A stretch of DNA of 64,000 bases from the NCBI RefSeq assembly GCF_003432035.1, contig NZ_QOHO01000071.1, forward strand, positions 62,001 through 126,000, read 5' to 3'. A program made the position numbers and the translations under genes. Every line of letters begins with the position of its first letter. Within the stretch, counting starts at the first letter, position 1. This DNA comes from Lacrimispora amygdalina. Lineage in GTDB: Bacteria; Bacillota; Clostridia; Lachnospirales; Lachnospiraceae. This document shows, piece by piece, positions 6,621 through 15,390 of the stretch. Below the pieces are notes generated by a model. The model was given only the letters and a program-made list of their open reading frames with translations, was not told the DNA's origin and ran no database searches.

Positions 6621-9311
6621 TCAGCTTCTTTTGACGGCGCTTTCTTTGAGAGTTGTGGCAGCAATCTTACCGGTACGTACAATTGCATTGGCAGCAATCT
6701 TGACAGGAAGCTTTTCATAAGTATCTGGAACCGTGTCATAGGTGCGTTCCAGGCTGATTGCATCAAATTTACATTTGGTCGTGCATAAGCCGCATCCGAT
6801 ACACTTATAACGGTCGATTTCTACCGTTCCGCAGCCGAGGCAGCGTTCTGTCTCTCTCTTTAACTGTTCCTCTGTAAAGGTCAGACGCTCATCATAGAAA
6901 GTGCCTTTTTTCTCAGGAGAATGTCCTGGTCTCTGGCGGGGCGTCATATCAAAATCCTGTAAACCGATGGCAATGTTGTTTTTATCAAAAGCATGATATT
7001 CACGGCGGTCACGGCCAAATACAAGAGACTGTCCGGGCTGTACATAACGGTGAATGGATATTGCAGCTTCTTTTCCGGATGCTATGGCATGGATTGCAAA
7101 TTTAGGACCGGTAAAGCAGTCGCCGCCCACAAAAACGTCCGGTTGTGAAGTCTGCAAAGTCAGACTGTCCGCTTTTGCTGTACCGCCCCGTCCAAGTTCT
7201 ACCCTGCTTTCTGAAAGAAGACCGCCCCATTCTATGGACTGACCGATGGAAAGCAGCACCGAATCGGCTTTTACAATGATTGTATCATTTTCATCATACG
7301 TTGGAGCAAAATGGTTGTCTGCATCAAATACACTGGTGCAGCGCTTAAATTCCACTCCGGTCACCTTTCCGTCTTCCGTCAGGATTCGTTTGGGACCCCA
7401 GCCATTATGGAAGGAAACGTTATCTTCTTCAGCTTCTGCAATCTCATCCGGTAATGCCGGCATTTCACTAAGACTCTCCAGACAGTAAAGATTAATTGCA
7501 GCTGCCCCCTGTCTTGCAGCCGTACGGGCAACGTCAATGGCTACATTTCCACCGCCGATCACTACTGCATTACCGGAAAGCTGTACTTTTCTTCCAAGGT
7601 TCACATTGCGAAGGAAATCTACGCCTGAAATAACCCCCTCGCCTTCTTCCCCCTCAATGCCAAGACTTCTGCCTCCCTGTGCGCCGATTGCCAGATAAAA
7701 GGCTTCATACCCATCTTCACGAAGCTGGTTAAGCGTGATATCTTTTCCAACTTCAATTCCGGTTTTAAAAGTAACGCCCATCTCCCGAAGAACGTCAATT
7801 TCAGCATTCAGGACCTCTTTTTCCAAGCGGAAGGAAGGTATGCCAAGAGTGAGCATACCACCCGGTTTCTCTTCTTTTTCAAAAACAGTTACCTGATAAC
7901 CGTCAATTGCCAGGTAATACGCACAGGAAAGACCGGAAGGACCGGAACCCACCACTGCAATTTTATTTCCAAGATGATAACGCATAGGAGGAATATAGCG
8001 GACAGATGCATCCAGCTCTTTATCCGCAATAAATTTTTTGATTTCATCAATGGAAACCGGTTCATCAATATCTCCGCGGGTGCACTCACTTTCACAGCCG
8101 TGAGGGCAGATCCGTCCGCAGACAGCAGGGAAAGGATTTTCTTTTTTTATCAATTCTAACGCTTCACGGTAACGGCCGGAAGCAGCAAGCTTTATGTAAC
8201 CCTGTACGGCTATATGGGCTGGACAGGCCGTTTTACACGGAGATGTACCTTCTTTGGCAACATCTTTGCGGTTTATGCGGTAATCCACATTCCAGTTGCT
8301 TTCTTTCCAGATATGGTCGCGGGCGGTAGGCTCTGCCTTTATGGTGACTGGTGTTTTGGAGCAGAGTTTTTGTCCTAGTGTTAACGCATTCACCGGGCAG
8401 TTCTCCACACACTGTCCGCAGGCCACACAGTTTTCCTTTTTTACTTTGGCTGTATAATTAGACCGTATGGAATCAGGAGTATTAAAAAGGGTTGCAAGGC
8501 GGAGGGAAAAACAGGAACAGCCACAGCAGTTACAGATTGCCGCTGATTCACCAAGTCCGTCTGTATGGGGCATTTCATGCATCAGTCCGTTATTTTCTGC
8601 AAACTTGATAATCTCTTTTGCTTCTTCTCTGCTGATCTGGCGGCCTCTGCCTGTCTTTATATAATATTCGGCACCTTCCCCCATCTGGATGCAGATTTCT
8701 TTTTCCAGATGACCGCATCCCTCATCAATGACACGGCGGGACTGGCGGCAGGAGCAGTCAGATACGGAGAATGTATCATATTTATCCAGATAGTAGGAAA
8801 GATGTTCCCAGGGTTTCGTACCGGGAATATCCCGGATGGCCTCTTCTACCGGAATCACACGCATCATGGCCATACCCTGGGGGAATTTAGCTGCCATGGG
8901 TGCAAGACGCAGTCTGGTATATTCTTCAAAGGCTTTTCCGATTTCAGGATGCTCGTTCAACTGTTCCCGGTTATTAACCATCATTTCCAACATACCGGGA
9001 GCAAAGATATTCACAAAAAAACGTTCTTTGTGATCTTCTTTATCTTTCCATACTTTGACTACACCGGTGTAAGCCAGCTGCTCCAGGAGGGCCTTCGTCT
9101 CTTTTTTACTTTTTCCGGAGCGTTTTGCCACATATTCAAAGGTACGCGGCCTGCGCAGCCCGATTATCATGGCAATGTCAGCCATGTCATCGGTTACGAC
9201 ACAATCCAGTGCATAGTATTCGGGAGAATTTTCATCGATTTTATTCATGACGCCTGCAATACCGCCTACCATTTTTGCCAGCTTTACTATTTTAGGTCTT
9301 AATTCACTCAT
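6621..9311 (-). CDS. Multi-cluster Fe-S / GltD-like FAD-NAD(P) oxidoreductase
   Basis: 896 aa. The N-terminal third starts with a winged-helix-like region (about 1-110). It then carries Cys motifs CSCRQSRRVIDEGC (about 200) and CNCCGCSC (about 270), and a ferredoxin CVACGQCVENCPV. The middle is a glutamate synthase small-subunit (GltD)-like unit: Cys-rich domain (CKTACPAHI, CGRICPHGCESEC), FAD motif VVGSGPSGLSCAYYLA, NAD(P) motif VVIGGGNVAIDVARTA, and VGGDCFTGP. The C-terminus is another ferredoxin, CIGCGLCTTKC (about 837-847). It probably moves electrons between NAD(P)H and ferredoxin or an unknown acceptor. It lies between hypB and hypA, so a link to nickel metabolism or hydrogenase is inferred. 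Ribosome binding site AAAGGGA. Confidence 0.8.
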   Translation of the reverse strand: MSELRPKIVKLAKMVGGIAGVMNKIDENSPEYYALDCVVTDDMADIAMIIGLRRPRTFEYVAKRSGKSKKETKALLEQLAYTGVVKVWKDKEDHKERFFVNIFAPGMLEMMVNNREQLNEHPEIGKAFEEYTRLRLAPMAAKFPQGMAMMRVIPVEEAIRDIPGTKPWEHLSYYLDKYDTFSVSDCSCRQSRRVIDEGCGHLEKEICIQMGEGAEYYIKTGRGRQISREEAKEIIKFAENNGLMHEMPHTDGLGESAAICNCCGCSCFSLRLATLFNTPDSIRSNYTAKVKKENCVACGQCVENCPVNALTLGQKLCSKTPVTIKAEPTARDHIWKESNWNVDYRINRKDVAKEGTSPCKTACPAHIAVQGYIKLAASGRYREALELIKKENPFPAVCGRICPHGCESECTRGDIDEPVSIDEIKKFIADKELDASVRYIPPMRYHLGNKIAVVGSGPSGLSCAYYLAIDGYQVTVFEKEEKPGGMLTLGIPSFRLEKEVLNAEIDVLREMGVTFKTGIEVGKDITLNQLREDGYEAFYLAIGAQGGRSLGIEGEEGEGVISGVDFLRNVNLGRKVQLSGNAVVIGGGNVAIDVARTAARQGAAAINLYCLESLSEMPALPDEIAEAEEDNVSFHNGWGPKRILTEDGKVTGVEFKRCTSVFDADNHFAPTYDENDTIIVKADSVLLSIGQSIEWGGLLSESRVELGRGGTAKADSLTLQTSQPDVFVGGDCFTGPKFAIHAIASGKEAAISIHRYVQPGQSLVFGRDRREYHAFDKNNIAIGLQDFDMTPRQRPGHSPEKKGTFYDERLTFTEEQLKRETERCLGCGTVEIDRYKCIGCGLCTTKCKFDAISLERTYDTVPDTYEKLPVKIAANAIVRTGKIAATTLKESAVKRS

Positions 9312-9369
9312 AGTTCCCTTTCCCGCGCCTGTTTCGCGCTTTTAGAATTTATCAGATTTCATTTTAAAA

Positions 9370-10050
9370 TCAATCTATTTTATTATCACACCAGGATTTT
9401 ACTGCATTGCCAAGCCAGTCGGTCCATTCTTTTAAGCCTTCCTCTTTCAGTGCACTGATGGGAATAATAACTGCGTTTGGATTACGGAGGCGTATATTTG
9501 CTTTGCATTTTTCCAGATCAAAATTAAAATACGGCAATACATCCATCTTGTTTATCAGTACCACATCACAGATAGAAAACATCAGCGGATATTTCAGAGG
9601 CTTGTCGTCTCCTTCCGGTACGGAGAGAATCATGGCATTTTTTACAGCACCGGTGTCAAATTCCGCAGGGCAGACCAGGTTGCCCACATTTTCCAATATT
9701 ACAAGGTCCAGGCCGTCCGGATCAAGACCCTCCAGACCCTGACGTGTCATTTCCGCATCCAGATGGCACATACCGCCTGTATGAAGCTGAATCGCTTTTG
9801 CACCAGTCTGCGAAATGGTACGGGCATCCACATCAGAATCAATATCTGCCTCCATAACGCCGATATGAAGGTCGTCCTTTAAGGCATTGATTGTACGGAC
9901 CAGAGTGGTTGTCTTACCTGCCCCGGGACTTGACATCAGATTAAGAAGAAATACATTCTTATCCTTTAATTCTTCACGAAGCTTTTCAGCCTGTAAGTTG
10001 TTGTCAGCAAAGACACTTGTTTTTATCTCAAGAACTTTAAAATCTTTCAT
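9370..10050 (-). CDS. hypB: Nickel-insertion GTPase HypB
   Basis: 226 aa SIMIBI GTPase. The P-loop SSPGAGKTT is at residues 41-48, with switch/metal motif GVMEADIDSDVD, the conserved metal-site Cys-His in GGMCHLDAEM, NKMD-type base specificity (LINKMDVLP) and a C-terminal SALKEEGLKEW. It lacks an N-terminal His-rich nickel-storage stretch. It works with HypA to load nickel. It is the first gene of its operon, with an AAGGAGC ribosome binding site, divergent from a GntR regulator whose operator lies in the shared intergenic region. Confidence 0.95.
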   Translation of the reverse strand: MKDFKVLEIKTSVFADNNLQAEKLREELKDKNVFLLNLMSSPGAGKTTTLVRTINALKDDLHIGVMEADIDSDVDARTISQTGAKAIQLHTGGMCHLDAEMTRQGLEGLDPDGLDLVILENVGNLVCPAEFDTGAVKNAMILSVPEGDDKPLKYPLMFSICDVVLINKMDVLPYFNFDLEKCKANIRLRNPNAVIIPISALKEEGLKEWTDWLGNAVKSWCDNKID

Positions 10051-10240
10051 GCGCCGCGCTCCTTCCTTACCATTGTTGTCTCTGTCATCTGACGGCTAAA
10101 AAATAAGTTCTTTTAACCATAAAGATACAGGATTGTTTTTTATATGTATACTGGTTCAGTCATAACAATATTATTATAAAATATTCTCAGTGCACTGGCA
10201 ATCATGCAAAAAATAACTGTCATTTTCCCATAATTATTTA

Positions 10241-10296
10241 TTGAATTTTAGTAAGAATATATGATAAAATAGGTTCAATCTCTGGTATGACCAGAG
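10241..10296 (+). promoter_or_regulatory. Promoter and FadR-like operator of the GntR gene
   Basis: -35 TTGAAT (10241-10246), 18-base spacer, -10 TAAAAT (10265-10270). A perfect palindrome CTCTGGTATGACCAGAG (10280-10296) follows between the start of transcription and the ATG. Its TGGT-N3-ACCA core matches the known operator style of FadR-type GntR proteins. Autoregulation is likely; control of divergent hypB is possible. Confidence 0.75.
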
Positions 10297-10314
10297 CCAG
10301 AATGAGGAAAAAAA

Positions 10315-11016
10315 ATGGAATTTCAGAAACTTAGCGCTTTAAGCTTAAAAGAAATGTTTATTCGTCAGATTCGTGACATGATTTTATCCGGACAAATGCC
10401 GGTTGGAAGCAGACTGCCTTCTGAGAGGGACATTGCAAGGCAGATGCAGGTCAGCCGGGCAGTCGTTAACAGCGGGTTTGCTGAACTTGAAAAACAGGGT
10501 TTTCTGGAAGTGCATCCGAGGCAGGGAGTATTTGTGGCAGATTACGGCAGGAACGGCAACATTAATACCTTAAATGCCATTATGGAATATCATGGAGATA
10601 CACTTGGACAGGCCGAAATTTACTCAATCATAGAAGTTCGGAGGGCGTTGGAACATCTGGCAACCGATTCAATTATTAAAAACTCATCAAATGAAGATAT
10701 TCTCGGATTGGAAGGATTATTAGAGGAGGTTGCTGCTGCAAAAACCATAGATGATACTGTTCTTGCCACCTTTTCTTTTCATCACAAGCTTTCTGTTATC
10801 AGTGGAAACAGTATTATACCGTTGATTTACATATCATTTAAACCTGTTGTAACACAGCTTTGGAAGCGCTTTTGTCTGCGATACGGAAAAGAGGCGTTAT
10901 ACGACAGTGTGCTTTGTTTATATAAATGTATCAAAGAACGTGATGCCGGGGCAGCGAGGAGATGCACCGATAAACAGCTGGATGATGCTCTGGAAGGCGG
11001 GCATCAGATCTATTAG
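10315..11016 (+). CDS. GntR family regulator, FadR/FCD subfamily
   Basis: 233 aa. The N-terminal GntR winged helix is about residues 9-75 (LKEMFIRQIRDMILSGQM, GSRLPSERDIARQMQVSRAV). The all-helical FCD ligand domain is about 95-225 (EIYSIIEVRRALEHLATDSI, with metal/ligand histidines in FSFHHKLSVISGN). FCD regulators sense small organic acids. It is divergent from hypB with a 264-base shared region. The ligand is unknown. Confidence 0.92.
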   Translation: MEFQKLSALSLKEMFIRQIRDMILSGQMPVGSRLPSERDIARQMQVSRAVVNSGFAELEKQGFLEVHPRQGVFVADYGRNGNINTLNAIMEYHGDTLGQAEIYSIIEVRRALEHLATDSIIKNSSNEDILGLEGLLEEVAAAKTIDDTVLATFSFHHKLSVISGNSIIPLIYISFKPVVTQLWKRFCLRYGKEALYDSVLCLYKCIKERDAGAARRCTDKQLDDALEGGHQIY

Positions 11017-11117
11017 GGCCGGGTATGCAGAGATTTTCAGTTTCCGTTATGGTTCTCCTGTGCTTGTATAATACTTTGGCTTTTTCCACATCTGCCTGTT
11101 CTTAAATTACTCATATT

Positions 11118-11151
11118 AAAGGCAGGCCCGTTCAACTGGATACCTGCCTTT
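11118..11151. terminator. Bidirectional terminator between the GntR gene and the xDNF-repeat gene
   Basis: Arms AAAGGCAGG (11118-11126) and CCTGCCTTT (11143-11151), with T-rich sequence after the right arm and A-rich before the left arm. Confidence 0.75.
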
Positions 11152-11160
11152 TATCATATC

Positions 11161-11394
11161 CTAAAGAGTGTTATTGTTAAAGCTATCGTTAATTATAATG
11201 ATAATGTTATTGCTAAAGTTATCGTTGAAGTTATCCCTAAAGTTATCGTTGAAGTTATCCCTAAAGTTATCGCTGAAATTATCGCTGAAATAATCGTTAA
11301 GGTTACCGTTGTAGTCGTCATCAGATTCCACTTCACCCCAGTCAATTACAGACCAGGAATTACGTCTGCAGCAAGCACATCTACAACAACACAT
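11161..11394 (-). CDS. Cys-rich small protein with xDNF tetrapeptide repeats
   Basis: 77 aa from ATG 11392-11394, with AAAGGAG 8 bases upstream. It starts MCCCRCACCRR (six Cys in the first nine residues), then an acidic SWSVIDWGEVESDDD. Next come six near-perfect tetrapeptides (SDNF, SDNF, RDNF, NDNF, RDNF, NDNF) and an Asn/Ile-rich tail (SNNIIIIINDSFNNNTL). There is no signal peptide. The underlying DNA repeats in 12- and 24-base units. Cys-rich, Asn-rich small proteins in spore formers are often spore-surface components, and a modified-peptide precursor is another possibility. Both are guesses; I do not recognise the family. Confidence 0.6.
   Translation of the reverse strand: MCCCRCACCRRNSWSVIDWGEVESDDDYNGNLNDYFSDNFSDNFRDNFNDNFRDNFNDNFSNNIIIIINDSFNNNTL
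11215..11300 (-). repeat. 12/24-base tandem repeat inside the xDNF gene
   Basis: The unit AAAGTTATCGTTGAAGTTAT (with CCCTA variants) recurs in phase with the reading frame, encoding xDNF. Wobble differences between units show it is not a fresh slippage product. Confidence 0.8.
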
Positions 11395-11403
11395 AAATAT
11401 CAC

Positions 11404-11718
11404 TCCTTTCTTAATAGGATATACTATATTTTATGCCGAAGTTAGACAAGTCGTGAAATCCGTTCCTTTTCGTTTTCCTTACCCCATTATTCAATCTCTT
11501 AAACAGCCAATCTAATCATTCTTTTTTATATATAGTTCTGGATATTGCACTTTTACAAAAACGATTCTTTTATACTCTAAAAAAGCATTCACAGTCGAGC
11601 GGCATATTCGCCGGTCATGGTATACTGCTGGAAAAGGAGGTGCTGATGGTTCTCTAACAACAAACCACAAATAGTGGGCAGCCTGTTGTTTGAAGCTGCC
11701 CACTATTTATTCATATAT
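11404..11718. other. Intergenic region; upstream region of the xDNF gene and terminator
   Basis: It contains the upstream region of the xDNF gene, an isolated AAAAGGAGGTGCTGATG that opens only three codons (11632-11657, plus strand), and the terminator at 11670-11707. No real gene is seen. Confidence 0.6.
11670..11707. terminator. Strong hairpin terminator 3' of arsC
   Basis: Perfect 13-base arms AATAGTGGGCAGC (11670-11682) and GCTGCCCACTATT (11695-11707), 12 bases after the arsC stop on the minus strand. It ends the arsenic operon. Confidence 0.8.
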
Positions 11719-12135
11719 TTACTTATTCAGCCTGTTTTTTAAATCAATGATTTTGTTCTCAATTATCCCGATTGTTTCCTCAAAAACAGCATCATCTTTC
11801 CCTGTGGGATCATCTAATCCCCAGTCCTCTCTCATTTTACATGGAAGAACAGGACAATTCACATTGCAGCCCATAGTGATTACTACATCCGGACCAGGTA
11901 TATCTTGAATTAACTTACTCTTCTGCGTTGCCTCCATATCAATCCCATATATCTTTTTCATTAACCGAACCGCATCCTGATTGATCCGATCCTTTAACTC
12001 AGTTCCTGCCGAATAACTTTCAAATACATCACTGGCAAGATGCTTTCCCAGCGCTTCTGCTATCTGACTCCGGCAGGAATTATGCACACAAACGAAGGCA
12101 ACTTTCGGTTTATTATCTTTTTTCATTTTCTCCAT
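11719..12135 (-). CDS. arsC: Arsenate reductase, thioredoxin-linked (LMW phosphatase fold)
   Basis: 138 aa. The P-loop CVHNSCR (Cys16) is the CX5R catalytic motif. The second and third redox Cys lie in MGCNVNCPVLPC, and the general acid Asp is in DDPTG. It reduces As(V) to As(III) through a Cys relay and thioredoxin. The ATG at 12133-12135 is chosen because AGAGGTGA lies 5 bases upstream; a GTG nine bases earlier overlaps that site. It is the last gene of the ars operon. Confidence 0.95.
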   Translation of the reverse strand: MEKMKKDNKPKVAFVCVHNSCRSQIAEALGKHLASDVFESYSAGTELKDRINQDAVRLMKKIYGIDMEATQKSKLIQDIPGPDVVITMGCNVNCPVLPCKMREDWGLDDPTGKDDAVFEETIGIIENKIIDLKNRLNK

Positions 12136-12153
12136 TGCTATCACCTCTTTTAT

Positions 12154-13890
12154 CTACAGCAAATATAGACTCTCATTTTTTATTTCGTCCGGAATCCAGC
12201 TTATCACTGCAAAATTTCCATTTGCATGCTCAGCCACCTTATTAATCCATTCAATTTCATTACCGGCCTTTGCTGACAGCAATTTATTAGTCGTACCGGT
12301 ACGGTAAAGGGAAGAATTGATCACCCACCACTTTGCAGAAATGTCAGCCCGCTTTAAATCTTCTTCCAGGCGTAATGCTTCATAGACCGGAGTGGTTTCT
12401 GCAAGAGTTACAATAATAACTTCTGTCTCATCTTTATTCCTTAATCTTGGAAGCAGTTTTTTTGCTGATTCAGGAACTTCACCCTGGGAGCGTTTCATTT
12501 CCTGATTGTAGTTTTGTGTTGAATCCAGAAGTAATAACGTATGTCCGGTCGGTGCGGTATCAATCACTATAATCTGGTCTTCTGCCTTTTCAACGATATC
12601 TGCAAAGGCCCTGAATACGGCAATTTCCTGGGTACAGGGAGATCTTAAATCTTCTTCTATATATGCGAGGTCCTCTTCTGACATAGATTCCCCTGCTTTT
12701 GAAAGTACCTCCTGCTGATACTTCTTTAACTCCTCTTTTTCATCGATATGGCTCATTGTAATCTTATCAGTCTCACTCATAACAAATTTAAGATGAGCGG
12801 CCGGATCGGTTGTAGTCAGATGAACCTTTTTTCCTCTTGATGCCAAACCTGATGCAATAGAGGCTGCTATTGTTGTTTTACCCACACCGCCTTTCCCCAT
12901 GGTAAATATGACTTTTTTGTTGGAAACATATAAATCGTCAATTACATCATTTAAACCCGGAATGATATCTGCCTTAATTTTATCATCATGAATGATATAA
13001 CTGTCTTTTTCCAGCAAAGCTCTTACATTTTCCATACCGGTTATATTATAGGCTCTGAGAGGTATGAAACAGCATTTCATATTCTTAAGTTCTTCCGGCA
13101 TACCGGCAAGAGCTGCCTGCTGCTTTTTATATAAGCTTTCTGAAATAGTATCATCATAAGATGTTAATATGCCATTTACGATCATCATCTGATTTCTTAC
13201 TCCAATATCTGTGAGTTCAAGAGAGGCTCTCGCCGCTTCTTTTAACGGTGTTACCTCTGGTCTTGAAACCAGAATTAAGGTCGTAAGATTTCCATCCGCT
13301 AATGTTTCTACAGCCTTTTTATAGATTTCTCTCTTGCTTTCCAGTCCGGCCAGCTGCCCCAGACAGGAAGCACCATGGGTATTTTCGCTGATAAAATTGC
13401 TCCAGGCCGCTGGAAGCTTCAGCATCCTTAATGTGTGCCCTGTGGGTGCAGTATCAAATATAATATAATGAAATTCATCCTGAACTTTTTGGTCTGTAAT
13501 AAATTTGGAGAATTCATTAAATGCTGCAATTTCAACAGTACAGGAACCAGAAAGCTGTTCCTCCATATTTTTTATCACAGCCTCAGGCAGCTGTCCGCGG
13601 TAAGGTGCGATTACGCTTTCACGATATTCCCCGGCTGCCTCAATGGGATCTAAGTTTGCCACTACAAGATTAGCTACTCCAGGAATGGGAACGCCTTTAT
13701 TATTTAATTCTGTTTCAAATACATCCTGGAGATTGGAGGCCGGATCCGTACTGATCAGCAGAACTTTTTTACCTGAATCAGCGAGGGATACCGCTGTGGC
13801 ACAGGCTGTTGAAGTTTTTCCAACTCCGCCTTTTCCAGTAAAGAAAAGATACTTTGTGAATCCTGCCTTTTCTATTTGAAAATTTTCCAT
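12154..13890 (-). CDS. arsA: Arsenical pump-driving ATPase ArsA
   Basis: About 578 aa with two homologous ATPase halves, each with a deviant Walker A (FFTGKGGVGKTS near residue 18; FTMGKGGVGKTT near 330) and signature DTAPTGHTL. The As(III)-binding cysteines are recognisable in SGSCTVEIAAFNEF, GASCLGQL and SPCTQEIAVF. It energises arsenite efflux and receives arsenite from ArsD. The ATG at 13888-13890 overlaps the arsD stop by one base (TAATG). TTG codons just upstream are closer to the GGAGGGG site and cannot be excluded as starts. Confidence 0.96.
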   Translation of the reverse strand: MENFQIEKAGFTKYLFFTGKGGVGKTSTACATAVSLADSGKKVLLISTDPASNLQDVFETELNNKGVPIPGVANLVVANLDPIEAAGEYRESVIAPYRGQLPEAVIKNMEEQLSGSCTVEIAAFNEFSKFITDQKVQDEFHYIIFDTAPTGHTLRMLKLPAAWSNFISENTHGASCLGQLAGLESKREIYKKAVETLADGNLTTLILVSRPEVTPLKEAARASLELTDIGVRNQMMIVNGILTSYDDTISESLYKKQQAALAGMPEELKNMKCCFIPLRAYNITGMENVRALLEKDSYIIHDDKIKADIIPGLNDVIDDLYVSNKKVIFTMGKGGVGKTTIAASIASGLASRGKKVHLTTTDPAAHLKFVMSETDKITMSHIDEKEELKKYQQEVLSKAGESMSEEDLAYIEEDLRSPCTQEIAVFRAFADIVEKAEDQIIVIDTAPTGHTLLLLDSTQNYNQEMKRSQGEVPESAKKLLPRLRNKDETEVIIVTLAETTPVYEALRLEEDLKRADISAKWWVINSSLYRTGTTNKLLSAKAGNEIEWINKVAEHANGNFAVISWIPDEIKNESLYLL

Positions 13891-14285
13891 TAACAACAGC
13901 AATCCCCTCCAGAACAGCCACAGCCCTTATTTTTTTTAGTTTCAGCTTTCCGATCACCTGTGTTACTGCCAATATAATGTGCCGGAACATCAAGCAATTG
14001 CATAAACTCTTCATTTGATGGATATCTTCCAGTTATAGTAATTTCTCCATCCACAACGATAACCGGTAACCCTTCCACGCCTTTTTCTCTGACAAAATCA
14101 TTTACTGTTTTATTCGTTACAAATTCCTGAGGTGCATTTGTAAGATTAAACCGGTCAACATGCACTCCATGATTCTTTAAGGTATTCAGAACTGTGGATA
14201 TCCTTAATAATTCCGGATCCACTCCAACTCCGCAAAGTCCTGTTGAGCAGCACATGGCTGGTTCAAATATCTGCATCTTTTTCAT
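13890..14285 (-). CDS. arsD: Arsenite metallochaperone ArsD
   Basis: 131 aa. The N-terminal EPAMCCSTGLCGVGVDPELL has the arsenite-transferring Cys12-Cys13-Cys18 triad. A thioredoxin-like fold follows, with GLPVIVVDGEI. The C-terminus carries the extra vicinal pairs GCGCSGGDCCC, seen in some ArsD. It passes As(III) to ArsA, which it overlaps by one base, so translation is probably coupled. Confidence 0.96.
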   Translation of the reverse strand: MKKMQIFEPAMCCSTGLCGVGVDPELLRISTVLNTLKNHGVHVDRFNLTNAPQEFVTNKTVNDFVREKGVEGLPVIVVDGEITITGRYPSNEEFMQLLDVPAHYIGSNTGDRKAETKKNKGCGCSGGDCCC

Positions 14286-14311
14286 TAATAATACTTCCTT
14301 TCCTGAATCAT

Positions 14312-15379
14312 TTATTTTGTATTTGCATTAATACCGGAAGGAAACCAATGAGCTGTCTTATTTGCTATCTTAACAAGTATCAGCATAATCGGTACCTCAG
14401 TCAAAACGCCTACTACAGTAGCCAGAGCTGCCGGAGAATCCATTCCGAACAGGGCAATCGCAACCGCAACTGCAAGTTCAAAGAAATTAGAAGCGCCTAT
14501 CATACCTGCCGGAGCTGCTATATTATGAGGTAGCTTAAACGCCTTTGCTGCCAGATACGCAATGAAAAAAATTAAAAATGTCTGTATGGTCAGCGGCACT
14601 GCTATCAGTACTATGTGCAGAGGATTATTTAAAATAACATCACCCTGGAAGGAAAATAAAAGTACAAGCATCAATAACAATCCGGCAATTGTTGCATGAT
14701 CAAACTTAGGCAGAAACTGGTTTTCAAAATATTCTCTTCCTTTTTTCTGACTGACATACATTCTTGTCAGCACTCCTGCAGTTAAAGGTACCACAACAAA
14801 TAAAACAACGGATAAAACCAGAGTATCCCAGGGAACGGATACCTTACTCACTCCCAGTAAAAATTTGACAATAGGTACAAAAGCAATCAGAATAATTAAA
14901 TCATTGGTTGCTACCTGTACGACTGTATAGGCCGGGTTTCCTTTCGTCAGCTGGCTCCATACAAAAACCATCGCAGTACAGGGTGCTGCTCCTAATAAAA
15001 CGGCACCTGCTAAATATTCTTTTCCCAAATCTGCTGGAATCAACCCTTTAAATACGACATAGAAAAAGAACGAAGCGATTCCAAACATAGTGAACGGCTT
15101 AATCAGCCAGTTGGTAACCCACGTTACATACAATCCTTTTGGATTTTTTCCTACATGCTTTATACTTTCAAAATCCACCTTCATCATCATAGGGTAAATC
15201 ATAATCCAGATTAATACTGCCGTAGGAATTGAAACATTAGCATATTCAAACTGATTAAAAAACCCAGGCACTGCCGGCAGAAATTTACCGATCAATACTC
15301 CTGTGATCATGCATAATGCCACCCATATGGTTAAGTATCTCTGAAAAAAACCAATTTCTGCTGATTTCTCTTTATTCAT
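14312..15379 (-). CDS. acr3: Arsenite efflux permease, ACR3 family
   Basis: 355 aa with about 10 transmembrane helices. It has the ACR3 hallmark Cys in GAAPCTAMVFVWSQLTKGNP, MMMKVDFESIKH in the first third, and late-helix motifs NFFELAVAVAIALFG and EVPIMLILVKIA. It exports As(OH)3 and can be ATP-driven with ArsA. The start ATG at 15377-15379 has AAGGAGAG 5 bases upstream; a longer upstream frame lacks a usable site. It lies between arsD and arsR. Confidence 0.96.
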   Translation of the reverse strand: MNKEKSAEIGFFQRYLTIWVALCMITGVLIGKFLPAVPGFFNQFEYANVSIPTAVLIWIMIYPMMMKVDFESIKHVGKNPKGLYVTWVTNWLIKPFTMFGIASFFFYVVFKGLIPADLGKEYLAGAVLLGAAPCTAMVFVWSQLTKGNPAYTVVQVATNDLIILIAFVPIVKFLLGVSKVSVPWDTLVLSVVLFVVVPLTAGVLTRMYVSQKKGREYFENQFLPKFDHATIAGLLLMLVLLFSFQGDVILNNPLHIVLIAVPLTIQTFLIFFIAYLAAKAFKLPHNIAAPAGMIGASNFFELAVAVAIALFGMDSPAALATVVGVLTEVPIMLILVKIANKTAHWFPSGINANTK

Positions 15380-15390
15380 TTCGACTCTCC

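Noticed and set aside
8565..9302. 245-codon open frame on the plus strand
   Set aside because: It is antisense to the N-terminal part of the Fe-S flavoprotein, with Phe/Cys/His-rich low-complexity composition and no ribosome binding site; an antisense shadow.
11215..11300. Tandem repeats considered as a CRISPR-like array
   Set aside because: Repeats are contiguous 12/24-base coding units in frame, with no unique spacers.
11512..11703. 63-codon minus-strand frame
   Set aside because: It consists largely of the arsC terminator hairpin and intergenic sequence; no supporting signals.
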